64,000 nucleotides of DNA from Sarcocystis neurona (Eukaryota > Apicomplexa > Conoidasida > Eucoccidiorida > Sarcocystidae): the NCBI GenBank assembly GCA_000727475.1, contig KL647300.1:2913743-2977742 (forward strand), given 5' to 3'. Positions 13,068-25,927 of the stretch are shown in pieces. Under the pieces are notes generated by a model. That model had not been told where the DNA came from. It did no database searches and saw only the letters and a list, made by a program, of their open reading frames with translations. The position numbers were made by a program, and so were the translations under genes. Position 1 is the first letter of the stretch, and each line of letters starts with the position of its first letter.

Positions 13068-16000
13068 GAGGGAGCCATGGGGAAGAAGTACCAAAAGGGA
13101 CGGCGGGGGTGGGCAAGGCGCCGAGAAAAGTAATACAACGGAGACTAATTATCCCAATGCTCTACACGGCTCTCAGAAAAACTCGGCAGTGCGGACTAAC
13201 ACGCGTTAATGACAAAATAGTGAAGAAAAAAAAAACGCGCGCCGTAGAACACGCAATCGTGGAAAGCTTCACGGAAAAACCCCACCCTTTCACTCAATAC
13301 TCGTGGCTGCCAGACCACATATCCACACGAAAATCCAGATACCAAGTAGATTTCCTTTCTAGAAGAAAAAGCAGGTGAAGTAGTGAAAGTGTGCGGGCCT
13401 AACATGTCGGCACAATTCCTGCGTCCGTGAAGACCTACAGGCCGCTGGCCTTTTTTCGGGCACCACCCGCCCCGCGACTACTACACTGCATTTACCGGTG
13501 AGACGAATCAATGCCAAAGTAACGCTCAACAGCGAGCAGCACACGAGCAAAATACCTTGAAACCTATGGAATCATGTGACATTTGCGATGTTCAGCATGT
13601 GTTCTTGAGAAACCGCTGGCTCTCAATCTGTCAAACCGTCTGGGTGTAGGGGTCCCGGCGTACGGGAGCTGGCGAGGACACCGGGAGACACGTGGACACA
13701 CATACGCTGTGTCCCCACGGAATGCCGATGTAGGTGTTACGACGTGCACTAATGACACAGCATTTATGCGGGTATCCTGCCGCGTGTGGCAAAAGGAAAG
13801 ATTACAGATGAAGTGAGGTAGGGCTGATGATGTTGCACAGTGTGGGTAGCGGACGAGATCAAGGTGAGATCAATGGCATACAGAATAGGATGATGTTTTC
13901 GGAATGACTATCCAGGGCTCGACTACAAAATGGTGGGGGAAATACAGAAAATGGAACTTTTGTAGGATGCGTGACTCTTCGGACGACACAGGTTGTAAAT
14001 TCATACGAAACAGATTAGAACCTAGCGCAGGTTGGATCAGGGGTGTGCGGGGATGAGGCAGGCTGGTGTTGTAGGAGGACTTTCAGGAAGTTCGCCTTTA
14101 GGCGTCTGTCTTTAGTCTCCCCTCCTTCGTGATTTGACATAACTACTCGTAGGTCCTAAAGGTGCCTATACTGTGCACAGCCGCACCAAACATCAATAAC
14201 AGTGCGGCCTTCCGCCCTTAGTCCTGCTGACCCGCGCCGCCAAGACACGTACTTACGCCACAAATTCGAGTCTTCCACTCAGATCGAGAAGACCTATTTT
14301 TTTGGAGAAGTCCTCTGCTTAGGAGGGATGCACATGTATAGAAGACGCAGCATGTAGTCAGATGCATCTTTATGAACTACGATTTCCTGGTTGGTGCGTC
14401 GGCATTGTGTTCTCAACCCTAGAAATACTGTTGAGGACACCTAGGTAATCCTGTTCATGGTTGGATAAGAGCGGCCCATCACGAAACCTAGATTGCATGT
14501 AGATGCTGTCATGGTGCGTATTCCAGTGAAGAGGCAGAGTGCGTAGGAAGTTGGTGCTGCGGACGTTATACGAATTTATGGGCTAAACTGACTCTATGTC
14601 ATGTGTTACGCAGCTGGGTGCTGGGCGATAAGCTGTTCTATCCCCTTGTGCAACCATAATTTCGCAGAAAGGTCCTGCTATCTCTGCCCACATTATCCCT
14701 CGTAGCCAGGCGTCTCTTCTATGTGTGCAGACAAAGCATTCATTGCCATGATGTCGAAGCTCTCTTATACCACCACAGATCTGCTAGGTATGCCGATACG
14801 CCTCTGGGGTTGTCATTAGCTTGCTGACTTTAGCGGTACTGCACTCAACCCTGCAGGGACTGCTGCTGTTGTCGCTGCCCTTATCAGATCGCGATCAAAA
14901 GCAGCGTGTCACGCCTTGATCTCACACCGCCAAATGGCAGGCTATTTTTTAACTATTGCTTTTGAGAGGTGTAGAGAACACGGAGTAACTGTTTACGATC
15001 AAGTATGTTGGCAAAACGCAGAGAATAACGTCCGCCGCACCATTCACCATCAACCAGTTCCTGCTGCTCTCCTCGAACTTTGACGAAGAAAAGCTGCTAG
15101 GCACCTGTGGCAGGAAACCATACATCCTGTCCACTTGAATAAAGTACATTATTCTCCACCCTGTGGCCCGCAGTGGGCGTGCTATCACGTAGAGTCAAAC
15201 GAGTAACATTCATAATTAACCTCATTTATTACTAAAGCCACAAATGTGCCGTTCGGTGTACAACAGTTTACTCGTACGTTGTCGTATGTATGCGCTCCGA
15301 CGTTTACACGTGTTTGATTACGTTTGTAACCCTCCGAACATTTCTACACGCGTATATACAAACAGCTATGTACACTTGCACTGTTTACACATGTACGTGC
15401 AGACAAAACGTAAGTACGAGAATGACGCAGCTGTGGAGCCTTCGGCCTCTGGCGGCATTGATGTATATGCGCGCACAGACAGGTACGTGTCTATAACCTC
15501 CCACAAGTGAATGTGCCGATTTGTTCCTGTGCGTTTGCCGATAGTCGAAGCTTCGCATGCGTCAGCTTCAGGGTGAAGATGCAACACTTTTCGTGGAAAC
15601 TTCCTCTCCACACGTTCGTATCCAGTCCTCGAAGCACAGCAACTAGATGCCTACATAAGGGCCCGCAAAGATACAGGCCGTATTCACTGAATCCCATTGG
15701 TCGTACGCATGTGCCACAGCTTTTGTCGCGCAGTAGATGCCGTTTAAAAGGGCCTTCTCTACCACATACGAGGAGCGCTTGACGCTTTCTCCAAAAGGGA
15801 AGTATCTGCATGAGTGGCAGTGGACCGTCATCTTTTCAGATGCCGCTGCCTCTTATGAAGATTTGTCACAAAAATCTGCTATCCTCATCTGCTATTGGCG
15901 TGTTTCCAGTGAAAGTCCTGATTTGTCACCGCCTCGCAGGTTTTACAAGGCGCTCCTCATTCAGACTCCATCTTACTGCTAACTTAACTGAATACTGTCT

Positions 16001-18738
16001 TTACGTGGTTCGCTGCGTGAGAAGGCTCGGTGGCTTTGCACAGCTGTGCACATGCCTGGCACGTGTCGATGTGTACGTAGAAGTATATATACAAGCCTGT
16101 GCGTACGTCCGGATATTTATATAATATATATCTATATGTGTATCTTGTTATCATCTACTTCGGCCACAACTACTGTTGTCACAGGGGAATGAATTCCCGT
16201 ATTCACACCTGCGTGAAACCTCACGAAGCTCTTGTGCACTGAAATGCACTCTGGATTACGTCGATCTCGCGTCGCGCGTCGTTGGCAATGCATATCGGAC
16301 TCATCCCGGGGTTACAATCAACGCTTAAGCGGATCAAAAACATATCCTTCTAGGTCTTACGAGCTGCGCCCTAACAGCGAACGGCCTTTTTTGTCTCTGT
16401 AACCAGATGAGAACTTGGCAAACCTCATGTATTTAGATGTGCGGCTCGCTAATGTTGGACACGTGAGGCACGCGTTCTCCTGAAGACGTCTTCAGCCGCA
16501 CGCGGCGACCAGCTGTTGCACTGATTTTTGACCATCTGAAGTGAAAGACGAAAGACCAAAACAATGAGAAGAAGTAAATTTCGAGTTGATCTATTCTGAG
16601 CAAGTCTCAACTGTTCCGATTCTCTTAGATGAACTCACAGAGGCAACTGCCCAGGGTCTACGAGGTGCCTAATGCTTCTGACCTCGGAAGCATCGTAAGG
16701 GACATTTCCGTCGCCTCCCTTTTTTTTTGGGGTACTCGTACCGCCTTAGGTTCGCAGTCTCAATGATCCTTACTCGTCACGTTGACTATACACGTATGCG
16801 TACATACACGTATGTCTTCGATATGCATGAAGGTGAAAATCTAAAAATTTTTTTCGCATACATGCATACCCGCGATGTCGGTCTCTAGTGTTCATTTCCA
16901 GAAGGACGGAAGGAATAGGATCACCGTGACTGGTCACGCGATTCTATCCTGTCGTTGCAACGAGCACTAGGGGAAAGCCCATTGTGCGAAACCGCTCTGT
17001 CTCGTCGACTGAGGACGTTAGAGTGATCCACTTCTTCGCATGAGTGTTGCGTCAAGCGCGCGTCAGAGGTTGCTTCTACGCTCGAGGTCGGTTTTTCTTA
17101 CGACCTGTTACCTGTCGTTGATGACATTCTCGTCTCATTTGTACATGAGTGAACTGGTTTTTTCCTCGTTATCAAAAATGATTGTCCTGTCCAGTGCCCT
17201 TCTTAAATGGTTGTCCTTCACATTCTCCTAGTACAAACGATTGCGAATGCACACAAGTCCGTAACATGTGCAGCGGCCCTGTGAAGTCACAGCTCATCTT
17301 GAAACTACGGGGGAGATAATAGTTGTGACTATGTTTTCTTTTTCAGGAGGAATAAATGCATGCAGTACGACGGCATTCGCAAATAGTACAACGTACCAGA
17401 TTTCCGGGGTCAGTCGGAAGAGGCGTAGCGCTAGATGGTGTTCAATGAATGAAAATATTTAACGGCTCTCGGCAACTTTCTGGCTACATGCAAGAGTTGG
17501 CAGTTGAACTCTGAAGCTGTGTAGGTTCTGTTCCGGTGGAAAAGGGTTACTCGGCAACGCAGCCCGCACTTATGTTCAAGTAGTGACGATTTACACTACT
17601 CTGCAGAAGCCGACCTCAGCTAGCAAAAGGCTTTCAGGTTCTTTCAAGATTGATGGAGAGGAAGAAGCCCTTTACAAGCCGGTGCGAAACGATCGAGAAC
17701 ATTCAATTCTGAAGTTGAAGCTGGCTGAGCCCAACAGCAACTGTCGCTGCAGGACTTGTTGGCAAGTCTGACTACGAGCCTTTTTGGTGTGGAGAATTCG
17801 CATACCTGTGTCGTACAACGAGTGGTACCCGAGTAGCTCGAGTACACTTTCTACAAAAATGGATTACGAGGACTGTAAACAGTTTTCCGAAGAGAGTCTG
17901 TGATTCCGCAGCACTTCGGAAGTGATAAATTGAAGCCGAAATTGCTTGTTAGGCGCAGCAGTTTGTTTCCTTGGAACACGGTGAAGACAGTCTGCATGAG
18001 ATGCGCGGCAAAATTATGTAATACAAAAACAGAAAAGACAGCTACGCGGTGTCTTTTGTGTGTTAACACTGCAGCAGTGTTAACACATGAGGGACGTGGA
18101 TGAACGTTAATGCGCAACATTAGTTGTCGGGACTGAATGCCCCGAACACGCCAGTGGCGCTTTGCGAGTACATCTTTTTATTGATCTTTTTCAAGCATAC
18201 AGGCACACGGTCATCTTGACTTCCTTGTGCGCCAAGCTGTCCTATTCCATGGGGTAGCTGTGTGCTTTCGTTGCTCTGCGAACAAAGTCAGTTTGCACAA
18301 GCGTTTACTATCGCAAACCAAGCGTAGAAATCTCTGCTATCTTACAAGGGTACCTGGGTCTTCGCTTGCTTCGTGGGGAAATTTACCACTAACTAACGTA
18401 ATCCTATACGTTCGACAGGCACTACCTGATCTCCGGTGTGTGCTGATTCAAGAGGCTATACTTGTTCTTTTGTGTATTCCTGCGCATCAGCACAAATTAA
18501 GAAGCCTGCGAATAGATCACAGGTTGTAACTTCCCCTTCAGTGTGTGCACCGTCTCGCGGTTTGGAGAGCGCGAAGGACGTAACGGATTTCAATTCAGCT
18601 TTTGCGCTGCATCTGTGGTCACGTCGGCTGTGGATCATTTCACTGTTCAGCATTCGCATGCTCGAACCGGATACTCCCGGATTTTCCCCTTTTCTTCTAG
18701 AAAGCATCCTTCTCCTTTGAAAGCTTCCCATTGCCACC
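13068..18738. other. 5.7 kb spacer between two divergent genes
   Basis: No gene is supported. Open frames are at most about 105 codons, on both strands, and resemble no family. The promoters of ATS1 (leftward) and of the GH17 gene (rightward) must lie here, but I cannot point to core elements. Microsatellites are nearly absent. The one clear structure is the palindrome at 18059-18087. Confidence 0.5.
18059..18087. repeat. 29-bp near-perfect palindrome
   Basis: Two 14-bp arms, TGTGTTAACACTGC and its exact reverse complement, are separated by a single A. The arms contain the sub-palindrome GTTAAC. It lies about 650 bp upstream of the GH17 start codon. Confidence 0.95.
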
Positions 18739-20475
18739 ATGGCAACGAAGACGCAAGCACTTAGTTTCAGAGGTCAAGTTGCACCTCGACGGACAAAAAG
18801 TCCCGTATGTGCTGACTCTGCAGCCCTTGTCGAACGGGTTTCTGTGTCTGTGGCTGCACCTCTGCCGCCCCGAGGAACACGTAATTGTACTCGTCAATCA
18901 TCACGGACAACAGCCACACCAATTTCTCCCCCTTCATCAACGAGCACTCCTGCGCATTCTGCACCTATCTCAGATCCTGGTACAGCTACGGCTACTTCTG
19001 TATCTGCCTTACCTACCCGAACCTGTGCTGTTACTTTCACTTGTATCTCAACATCTTTCACTACTGGTGCTTCGCCTCTGTCTATCTCGCACCCGTTCAA
19101 TCCCTGCTGCATCACGAATCCATTCTTCTTTGTTCGTCCGCACTTCTCCTTCCACTTCTTCTCCCACGTCTCTGTCCTTTTCCTCACCGCGTGTGTGCTT
19201 CCGCTTCTGTCTTTCAATCCATGCTTCAGTCAACCGTGGTGTAAATATGACTGGTCACTTACTCCGGAACAGACAGTCGCACAAAACTGCGGCTTCGTCT
19301 GCCCGGATCCATGGGGTAAAGACGATCCGCACGACTGTGGCCCTCCTCATTCCTGCTGCTGCGCCCCAAAATGCGACTTGGAAGAAGCAAGAAAACACGC
19401 ATTTGTGGGTGTGAACTGGTCGGATAAGTATTCTCGCATGCGCCAGAGTCGTGAAAAACAGCTTTCAGTATTGAAAAAGAATGGTTTCTATCACATCAAG
19501 ATCTTCGCTCCTGATAGTCTTTCCTCGATCTGGAAGGTCTACGGATCTGAAGGCAATGCGTACGTGGGTCTTCCCAACGTCATGCTAACAAGACTCGTGA
19601 CAGATGAGACGTTCGCTGAACGTCTCGTAGAGCGTCAGCTGAAACCCTATAGCAGTATCATTCGCACGGTGATCGTAGGGAACGAACCTTTGCTCTGTAT
19701 TCGAACTGCTCAGTGGGCATCAAAGCAGGAGTGTGGGTCTTTAAATGTACCAGCGAAGCTCCTGCCTGCGATGAAAGTAGTCAAAAAAGCTCTAATGTCA
19801 TCTGGTCTTTCGCATATACCTGTGACCACAGCGCTCAACGGTGGTGTCCTGGAAATGTCGAGGAATCCTTGGACACCTTGTGTGGCCGACTACAGAGATG
19901 CAGTGAAGCCTATTCTTCAACAGCTGTGGACATTTCTTTCCGGCCAAACGCCCCCTGCGCCCTTTATTGTCAACATCTACTCGTGGTTCGCATCGATGAA
20001 CGGACACATTAGACCCGATATCGCCGTTGGATACCCGGCTGAGCACCTCCCGGCGGATGGAGTGTACAACTACTATTTCAACTTTGACATGCAAGTGGAA
20101 ATGCAGCGCGTCGCAATGTGCAAAAATAACATAACTCATCTGGACTTATGGATAGGGGAAACTGGATGGCCGACCGCCAACAGTCCGCGAGCTACTCTCA
20201 CGAATGCGTTCTTTTATAGCAAGCATGTAGTGATGAGATCCAGAGGCATGGCTCTTCATAATGTCACCCTGGACACTATCAGAACAGTTGGCATGCCGTA
20301 CCCTGTCTTTCTCTTTGAAGCATTCGATGAAGCAGCAAAGTTCGAAATTGAACACGGAAACAAGTTTGAAAACACTTTCGGACTCTTCTATGAAAATGGA
20401 CAGCCCAAGTGGAGCGACCCCGACGGCCTTATCAACCTCCCTTTGGAACGACGAGGGAAAGAAAAAAAACAATAA
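18739..20475 (+). CDS. GH17 family beta-1,3-glucanase, secreted or membrane-anchored
   Basis: Predicted retaining endo/exo-beta-1,3-glucan hydrolase. The region from about residue 220 to 570 has the GH17 layout: a VGVNWSDKYS start, VGNEP with the acid/base Glu at residue 316, IGETGWPT with the nucleophile Glu at residue 474, and VFLFEAFDE near the end. Coccidian oocyst walls contain beta-1,3-glucan, and GH17 enzymes are associated with them, so wall formation or excystation is the likely setting (inference). The ATG at 18739 lies in a perfect GCCACCATGG context. Residues about 1-130 are Ser/Thr/Pro-rich. About 145-165 is hydrophobic (VSVLFLTACVLPLLS) and just precedes a Cys-rich segment, so it may be a signal anchor. 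Alternatively the pyrimidine-rich DNA from about 18950 to 19230 is an intron with its acceptor at TGCTTCAG near 19230, and the true N-terminus is upstream. The catalytic part is secure; the N-terminus is not. Stop TAA at 20473-20475. Confidence 0.88.
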   Translation: MATKTQALSFRGQVAPRRTKSPVCADSAALVERVSVSVAAPLPPRGTRNCTRQSSRTTATPISPPSSTSTPAHSAPISDPGTATATSVSALPTRTCAVTFTCISTSFTTGASPLSISHPFNPCCITNPFFFVRPHFSFHFFSHVSVLFLTACVLPLLSFNPCFSQPWCKYDWSLTPEQTVAQNCGFVCPDPWGKDDPHDCGPPHSCCCAPKCDLEEARKHAFVGVNWSDKYSRMRQSREKQLSVLKKNGFYHIKIFAPDSLSSIWKVYGSEGNAYVGLPNVMLTRLVTDETFAERLVERQLKPYSSIIRTVIVGNEPLLCIRTAQWASKQECGSLNVPAKLLPAMKVVKKALMSSGLSHIPVTTALNGGVLEMSRNPWTPCVADYRDAVKPILQQLWTFLSGQTPPAPFIVNIYSWFASMNGHIRPDIAVGYPAEHLPADGVYNYYFNFDMQVEMQRVAMCKNNITHLDLWIGETGWPTANSPRATLTNAFFYSKHVVMRSRGMALHNVTLDTIRTVGMPYPVFLFEAFDEAAKFEIEHGNKFENTFGLFYENGQPKWSDPDGLINLPLERRGKEKKQ

Positions 20476-23400
20476 CGCAACAACACGCCTCGCTGTGGAG
20501 GCTCCAAGATCGATTAAGCGTCTAGAAGGGAGAGGACTTACAGTGTAGATCCATTAAATTTGATATGCGCACACGCATACAGACTTATCTGATAAGAGTT
20601 CATCGCCAGAATAGTGTGCACACATGCGCGTACACATTTTTCAGAAATCCGTTTTCTGCTGATACAACGCGACAACACCTTTTCCCAGACACCGTAAACA
20701 GCACGAAGGAAGGTGGCATCTGACGATTGCGGTGCGAAAACAAGTAACCCTTGTCGGTTCCGTCGCGCCGCATGCTCGCGGAGTTACTGGAAAAGATTCT
20801 TCGTTCGCACATACCGCGACACGTATCCAAGAGCTGTGATTTTGGAACTAAGTTTGTGTGACGGCCTGTAGCACTAAATTGCACTGCGTGTCCGGAGAAA
20901 CTTTCCTGTGTATCTTCGAGCTCCTACTGTTACACCGCTGTCACTTGTCGCAGATCTATGTGCGTGGATGTGTTCATCTTTAGTGTGCGTAATCCACAGT
21001 TTCCACCTGTTAAAAAGAGAGTAAAACTGGTGTATGCTTACCGAGTCACATTCCGCGAAGCAGCTATGTGCGCAAGTCTGTGTACTTGCTTGACGGCGCT
21101 TGGACAGGATCATGGTCACGTGTTGTCCCATTGGTTTCAGGATACGGATTTAACGAATACTGCCGCAACTCCTTCCCAAGGATGGTTGAGTGCAATCCCA
21201 ACATGTTTTCACCTCTGCTCGTAAGACATGCTTTATATCCCCTCGTCTCAAAGCGCACGCAGTTTTGTCGTCAATGGCACTTATCCAGTCTTCTTGCACG
21301 TGCATGTCTTTGTTTATATTCCACCCAGCTTCTGCACGGAATAAACTCGTACAGGTTGTCGCAGACAACTGTACACGACCAGGGAAAACATGAGTAAAAC
21401 TGAAGTAAATAGTGGGACCGACGCTATTTGCGCATTCTTCCTTGTGCTCTAATCAGTACACAACAAATGTCTCGGACGTCGCACTCACTTCCTGTCACTC
21501 CATCCTCTCAGACAGCACACACAAGCTATCAGAGTGCGTAATTTTTTTTTCCTGAATTACAATTAAGCGTACAGCAATATGGAAAGGGGAAACCGCAACA
21601 CCGCCGGGAGGCACTCGATCGGGAGCATAGGAGCAGACTGATTAAAAGTTATCTTTCCAGTATGGTTTCTCGATTCATTGTTACCGTGAACATCCACATT
21701 TCAGGCGCCGCGCAAACCAAATGAAGGCTTCCACAGCATTACCTGCGAAAGTTAGCTAAGCTGCTCGAACCGTAGCACAGGTTCTGAGGTTTAAGCATTG
21801 TAGACTTCTGTGCGCCCTTCGATAAATTACTACAGATATAGCTGCATTCCGCATGCTTAAATACTCTCGGTTTGTTTGACTGAAGAATAAGACACCCGTG
21901 TCCAGCCACGTCTAGTCATACTACGTCTGCCTACACACGCAGACGGGTGCCAACGTGGCTCCAAGCGTTACTCCGAGCGTACCTCTAGTCTCGCGTACGT
22001 ACTAAATACAAACACTTGTAGGAGCAGTTCACATTCTTTCGTGTCACACCAACTTCAGACGCCTACAGACGCTACATAACCAAATTTTACAAAATATACT
22101 TACGTATACTCATGCCAGCTCGCTGACCCGCGGCTCGATTCGGGCGCTACCGAAGACAGCCTTTAGAGTGATGCACCATGTGAGTCACGAGCGAACAGAA
22201 ACACACTGCTGTATCACAGGTGCTACTTGTACACTCATTTTGAATTTTCACATTCACGGCGTGTATGCTCACATACCGCGACACGCTGAAAGTCACCAGC
22301 AACAGCATACTCCTCCATGCCGTGCTGTACTCATTAGCGTACCGTATATTGTGCGGAGAATTTCCACAGAGGTTTGCGCCTTTCACTTTTGGAAAAGTTC
22401 AACTGCACTGGAGCAACCTCTGCTCGCACGTTACCCCACGTGGGCGACGCAGTTGTGGTCACGTGATCTTTGGAAGATACGCCGATGTCGTCGGCTTAGC
22501 CGTGCAACTGCTGTTGCGGATGATCACGCCAACATTGACATTTGCATCCTGCCTGTAGAAACAGTGGTAGAAACGGTAGTGGGATTAGTGAGTTTGTTGC
22601 ACGAGGGCTACACTCTTGCCAAACTGTAGGCTGACGGCTTTAAAAAAATTTTAACGTAGGGCTTTCTGAGGAGTACCTACAGCTGCATATAAGTGAAGAG
22701 GAACGGATAATTGCCTCCTTGAGAAGACGTGGTATTCGGCTGTGAGAAGAAGAAGTCCACGCGTTGATGTGTCATTTCACGTAACACAAAATGCCTCCAC
22801 CTTCGCTTCCAAGTACGTACGCGAAGCACAGAAATTCACATACCATCCCCTTGGCATGTGTGATTCAGCACGACACTAGACGTGGCCACCTGCAAGCAAG
22901 TTTATAGGCCAGGCACGGAATTCTACGCAGCATTTCACTCGTCGTGGACATGCTTTGATTTGCCGTCTGCATAAACGTGTACAAACGACAGGCTTCTACG
23001 TAACGTATGAATGATTCTAAAGGGATGCGGCACACGCAAGTAAGATTGCGAACGCCGAACTTTTCGACACCAGAGGCAGTGTCAGTTCTCACGCAGCAGT
23101 ATACAATAAGAAAACGTCGCCGCATACACCATGAGCGTTGCATGTATGAACGGGACACTTTTCATCTGTGCTTATTTGAGTATGCATACGTATCAACGTG
23201 CCTCCATACGTGCCTCACTGCTCTGGCACGCGCGCACCAACAACTCCATCCGACAAGAAATCAAGGACGGTTAACATTTCGTAGGCTACGGATACCATTT
23301 AGCTACTTCCTCGTAGGTGCGAGAAATAAGCCCTCTGGGCGCAGTTCTACTTTATACTGGACGTGATTCAGGGTTGGCCTGGGCTTTTGTCGATTTGAAG

Positions 23401-25790
23401 TCCAGGGGATTGCTCTTCGAAACAGTAGGGGACAAAGGCACACGCACACGCACTGAATGCAGATAAATAGATACTGTAGAACTGTAATAGAAAGACGATA
23501 TATCAACAATCCAGCATATCTAGAACTAGTGAAGGACTTTCTGCCGCCGTGTGGTAATGACGGTGAAGAAACTGTGGGCGGCTTCAGAGGGCTTAATTTC
23601 CATTAGGGGCGTGCTCTGCGTAACGAATTATGTGGTTCTGCGCGGATGCCACTATATACCATCACTACAAATGCGTACCCCACACTACTCGCTTTGCAAA
23701 CGCCACGACGGAAACTCTGTCCTCCACTATGGTTCCATTATGGAAAGCTGTGTGTGACATTGCCGGCTTCTTGTGGTTCCACTCTTGAAAAATGCTGCAC
23801 GAGGTGTTTCATATCCTGCTCGTATTTATCTGCGTTGGGAGCAACGCGTGATGTAACGGCAGTTGTCACTTTCCGACGAGGTGTGTGCTCGCCGCCACGA
23901 GCGGCACGATACGTTAAATTTCACTGGTTTGTACGACTGCGGCCACACAAAATACAAAGGGGGAGAGTGACAACAAACGTGGTCATACTCGTGTTGGCGC
24001 TGTCTCTCTCATGTCGACGATCCCTAGACAAGGAAAACGATTGTGCACTTCATGTCTGAGTACCTTTTCTGCTCAATTGGCCGCATGTGACCCTCCTTCC
24101 AGAGCTGCGGCCCCAGCGTTACCATTAAATTTTGCCTGCATCCCTGCTCAGATTTGTGCACTTACTCGCATTTTTGGGTACAATCTACGCATTTGACAGT
24201 AATCGTGTCTCGGAGACAAAGCGATGAACGATGGCTCGCTGGGCTGCTACTGTTGCGCTAGCCGCTACATGCATCCGTTGCTAACCAGGTGCTGAAAATA
24301 ACTCGAGAGGAAATGGTGGTTTACAAAGAAGTCTTCATGGATCATTCCCTGTCACTGTTTCCTACGCACCATCCATCCTACCTCCGCTGCCTTGCATTTC
24401 AAGGGCGTAAGCGCGTGCGGAGCCGTTGATTCCTTTCGATCGTGCCGCGTACGATTCCGCGTCGACTCGACGTGAAGTTTTGAGCCCTCACGTCTCACTA
24501 CCTCTCTTGTATCTCTGCAGCAAAATTTCATTTCTCTAACGCTCTTGGCTCCTATCGTGCTCTTTTTTCTTGGATCCGCTTGTTCCCAACCACGTCCTTG
24601 CCATTCGATTTTCAAAGCACCGAAAAGCTGAAGATCGAGTTTGCCAGTGACGCACGGATTAATCCGCAGTGGCTGAAAACCCCGTCCGGGACGATGCCGT
24701 AGATGTAACTTCTTCGTCTGTTCTTCGCAGTTCACCTTTCTCTCTACCTCTGGCAACCTGCGTCGCCCTCCTTTCCGGGATACCACCTTTGTATCTCTTT
24801 TGCCGCCTTGGCTGTCTACAGGCTTACCTTCGACTTCTACATTCATGCAACAGCTAGCACGTGCCCCGGTTGAACGTCGGTGCTCCCGGAAAGGCCCTGC
24901 GAATTCTTGCTCCACACACACACACACACACACACTTCTATTTACCTTCCCACGGCGTCCCTTGCATAAGTTCTTTTTTTCGAAGCCGTCGCTCCTTTCT
25001 CTCCTATTCTCTCCCAGCACTTTTTTGGAACTCAGTGAAGTCACTATTGGAATTCTTTCGCTTTGGCTCCGTCGTCGTATCTGCTTTTTATTCCCTTCCA
25101 CCACACAGTTGCCACCATTCTGCAAGCCACAGCGCAAAAGTTAAGTATGTCATTACGTGGACACACCCAGCGAAACACGTAGATGGACAGGTGCATCTTT
25201 CCGTGTGGTTTTCGTGAAGTACGACGAAAACGACATTCCAACGTATTGTCTTCAACTTATTCAACGCGAGGTTGAGTGAAGGCACTCAAAGCTAGTAGAC
25301 TTCGTGCGTTTTTGAGTGAACGAAACCAGTTGAAGAGGGATGAAAATTTTCTCCGTGGAAGCAAAGTCTGTCCGCGGGTACCAGGTACGAGCCCGTCTGA
25401 TATGTTTTGGATTGGGCTGCTTCGCATACGGTCACGTTTTAGGGGAGAATACTACGTTTTTTTGTGAGGGGTGAGTTTCGGATGCGAAAGGAGACTACCA
25501 CGGAGAAGGAGAAACCCATATTAAGAGACCGGTCTTCTGTTGTTTTTTACACCGGGATTCCACAATACGGTTCGTGCGTCCTGTCATTTCAAAGAAGATG
25601 ACCTCCTTTTGTATTTTAACTGGCGACTCGGTTCCAGGGGTGGTTTTTTTCTTTCGTGTCAGAATGGTGCGGTAGACCTGCTCCTCTGTTGACGTATTCT
25701 TTTCCTTTATGTTGGGTGTATCTCTGCGTCATTGTGGGGCAGAGTTATCAATCAAGTGAAGCCCACGACTGAGTAGGTGGGCTTCTGCGA
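20476..25790. other. Intergenic, nothing recognised
   Basis: No family match on either strand. The longest frame is 261 codons on the minus strand (24352-25137). It is purine-rich, spans a (CA)n microsatellite at 24912-24935, and looks non-coding. Two plus-strand frames (22168-22629 and 23646-24059) have no recognisable domain. The repeat content is still low, like the rest of the left part of the window. Confidence 0.5.
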
Positions 25791-25894
25791 CTGAATCTTA
25801 CGCAGAAGTACTCGGACGCATCACTCCCCTCCAACATACAATATATATAGATATATACATATAATTTAACGGTGCTTCATCGCGCCGGCTAACA

Positions 25895-25927
<33 letters not shown>

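Noticed and set aside
18894..19217. Minus-strand frame of 107 codons opposite the glucanase N-terminus
   Set aside because: Antisense of a Ser/Thr/Pro-rich, pyrimidine-rich stretch; no motif.
24352..25137. Minus-strand frame of 261 codons
   Set aside because: Purine-biased, crosses a (CA)n microsatellite read as Val-Cys repeats, and shows no conserved motif.
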